A stretch of 6,123 nucleotides of DNA from positions 1-6,123 of the forward strand of contig JALRIQ010000272.1 in assembly GCA_023277325.1 (NCBI GenBank), read 5' to 3'. This DNA is from Bacteroidia bacterium (GTDB lineage: Bacteria > Bacteroidota > Bacteroidia > UBA8524). Each line of letters starts with the position of its first letter. The first letter of the stretch is position 1. This document shows, in pieces, positions 5,963 through 6,123 of this stretch. The position numbers and the translations under genes are program-made. Under the pieces are notes generated by a model. It made no database searches and was not told the origin of the DNA. It was given only the letters and a program-made list of their open reading frames with translations.

Positions 5963-6123
5963 ATGAAACAATCACCAAATGAATTACATAATGAACTAAT
6001 GGATAAACTCAAAGAGTTTACAGATGAGATTGGATACCATCTACCACCCGATAGAATACCTGATACCACTAAATCTCTAATCAATCTTTTCATTACCTAT
6101 GAAAAATATAGAGATTCAATCAT
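5963..6123 (+). CDS. N-terminal part of an unrecognised protein (runs off the window)
   Basis: The frame is open from ATG 5963 to the window end, giving 53 complete codons. The start is set by AAGGAG 8 bases upstream. The visible protein is hydrophilic and likely helical: NELHNELMDKLKEF near residues 6-19, then a proline-containing turn (HLPPDRIPD, about 25-33), then a second helix-like stretch, SLINLFITYEKYRDS, to the end. There is no signal peptide or membrane segment, so it is probably cytoplasmic. I do not recognise the family. Codons are AT-rich, matching the DNA immediately to its left and unlike the kinase gene. The structured region at 5843-5924 lies in its probable leader. Small hydrophilic proteins with strong ribosome-binding sites are common in phages, which is a possibility and not a demonstration. 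Confidence 0.65.
   Translation, partial: MKQSPNELHNELMDKLKEFTDEIGYHLPPDRIPDTTKSLINLFITYEKYRDSI

Larger units (their letters stand above)
5217..6123. other. AT-rich segment of foreign character; candidate mobile or phage element, left edge near 5215
   Basis: Hand counts of single 60-base lines give 28/60 G+C at 5041-5100 in the kinase gene, against 19/60 at 5281-5340, 20/60 at 5581-5640 and 15/60 at 5641-5700. The change is sharp and coincides with a change in gene style: small unrecognised ORFs, long gene-free DNA with inverted repeats, and a strong Shine-Dalgarno. The sequence shows the contrast directly; that it means horizontal acquisition is inference. I could not find terminal repeats, a target-site duplication, an integrase or a tRNA. 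The right edge is outside the window. A chimeric assembly join near 5215-5290 would give the same picture. Confidence 0.45.

Noticed and set aside
5869..6093. Minus-strand 74-residue frame
   Set aside because: It overlaps both the inverted-repeat element and the better supported plus-strand gene with a Shine-Dalgarno. It is Ser-rich without any motif.

Overview
The left 5.2 kb looks like the chromosome of a member of the Bacteroidota, probably a marine or aquatic Flavobacteriales-like lineage. Four things point there: a secreted NagZ-type GH3 plus serine beta-lactamase fusion, a secreted beta-barrel protein with a C-terminal domain I know only from Bacteroidota, signal peptides that end just before a Gln, and genes without Shine-Dalgarno sequences. 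The lineage is inferred from protein character, since no rRNA or tRNA gene is present.

Layout. On the minus strand, the 5' end of mutL (1-140, running off the window) lies 3 bases downstream of a small tail-anchored membrane protein gene (144-413). A 60-bp divergent gap carries a Bacteroidota-type TAnnTTTG element facing the small gene. On the plus strand follow a 976-residue exported GH3/serine-hydrolase fusion (474-3404) and, very close behind, a predicted outer-membrane or periplasm-facing beta-barrel protein (about 3427-4557). They probably form an envelope-related two-gene unit. The stop codon of the second gene overlaps the stop codon of a convergent thiamine pyrophosphokinase gene (4554-5216, minus).

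Right of about 5217 the character changes. Base composition falls from roughly 45-50% GC in the kinase gene to about 25-33% GC. The region holds a small basic helix-turn-helix-like ORF with no family I recognise (5215 or later to 5550). Next comes a 412-base gene-free stretch with several inverted repeats, the strongest being a perfect 12-bp repeat bracketing smaller hairpins at 5843-5924, and a locally GC-richer patch at about 5769-5828. Last is the start of an unrecognised gene (5963 to the window end) preceded by a near-consensus Shine-Dalgarno, unlike any gene to its left. I read this right part as a candidate horizontally acquired element such as a phage or integrated element, or as an assembly junction near 5215. 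It is the only part of the window with real potential for something undescribed. No transposase, integrase, reverse transcriptase, CRISPR array or tRNA is visible in it.
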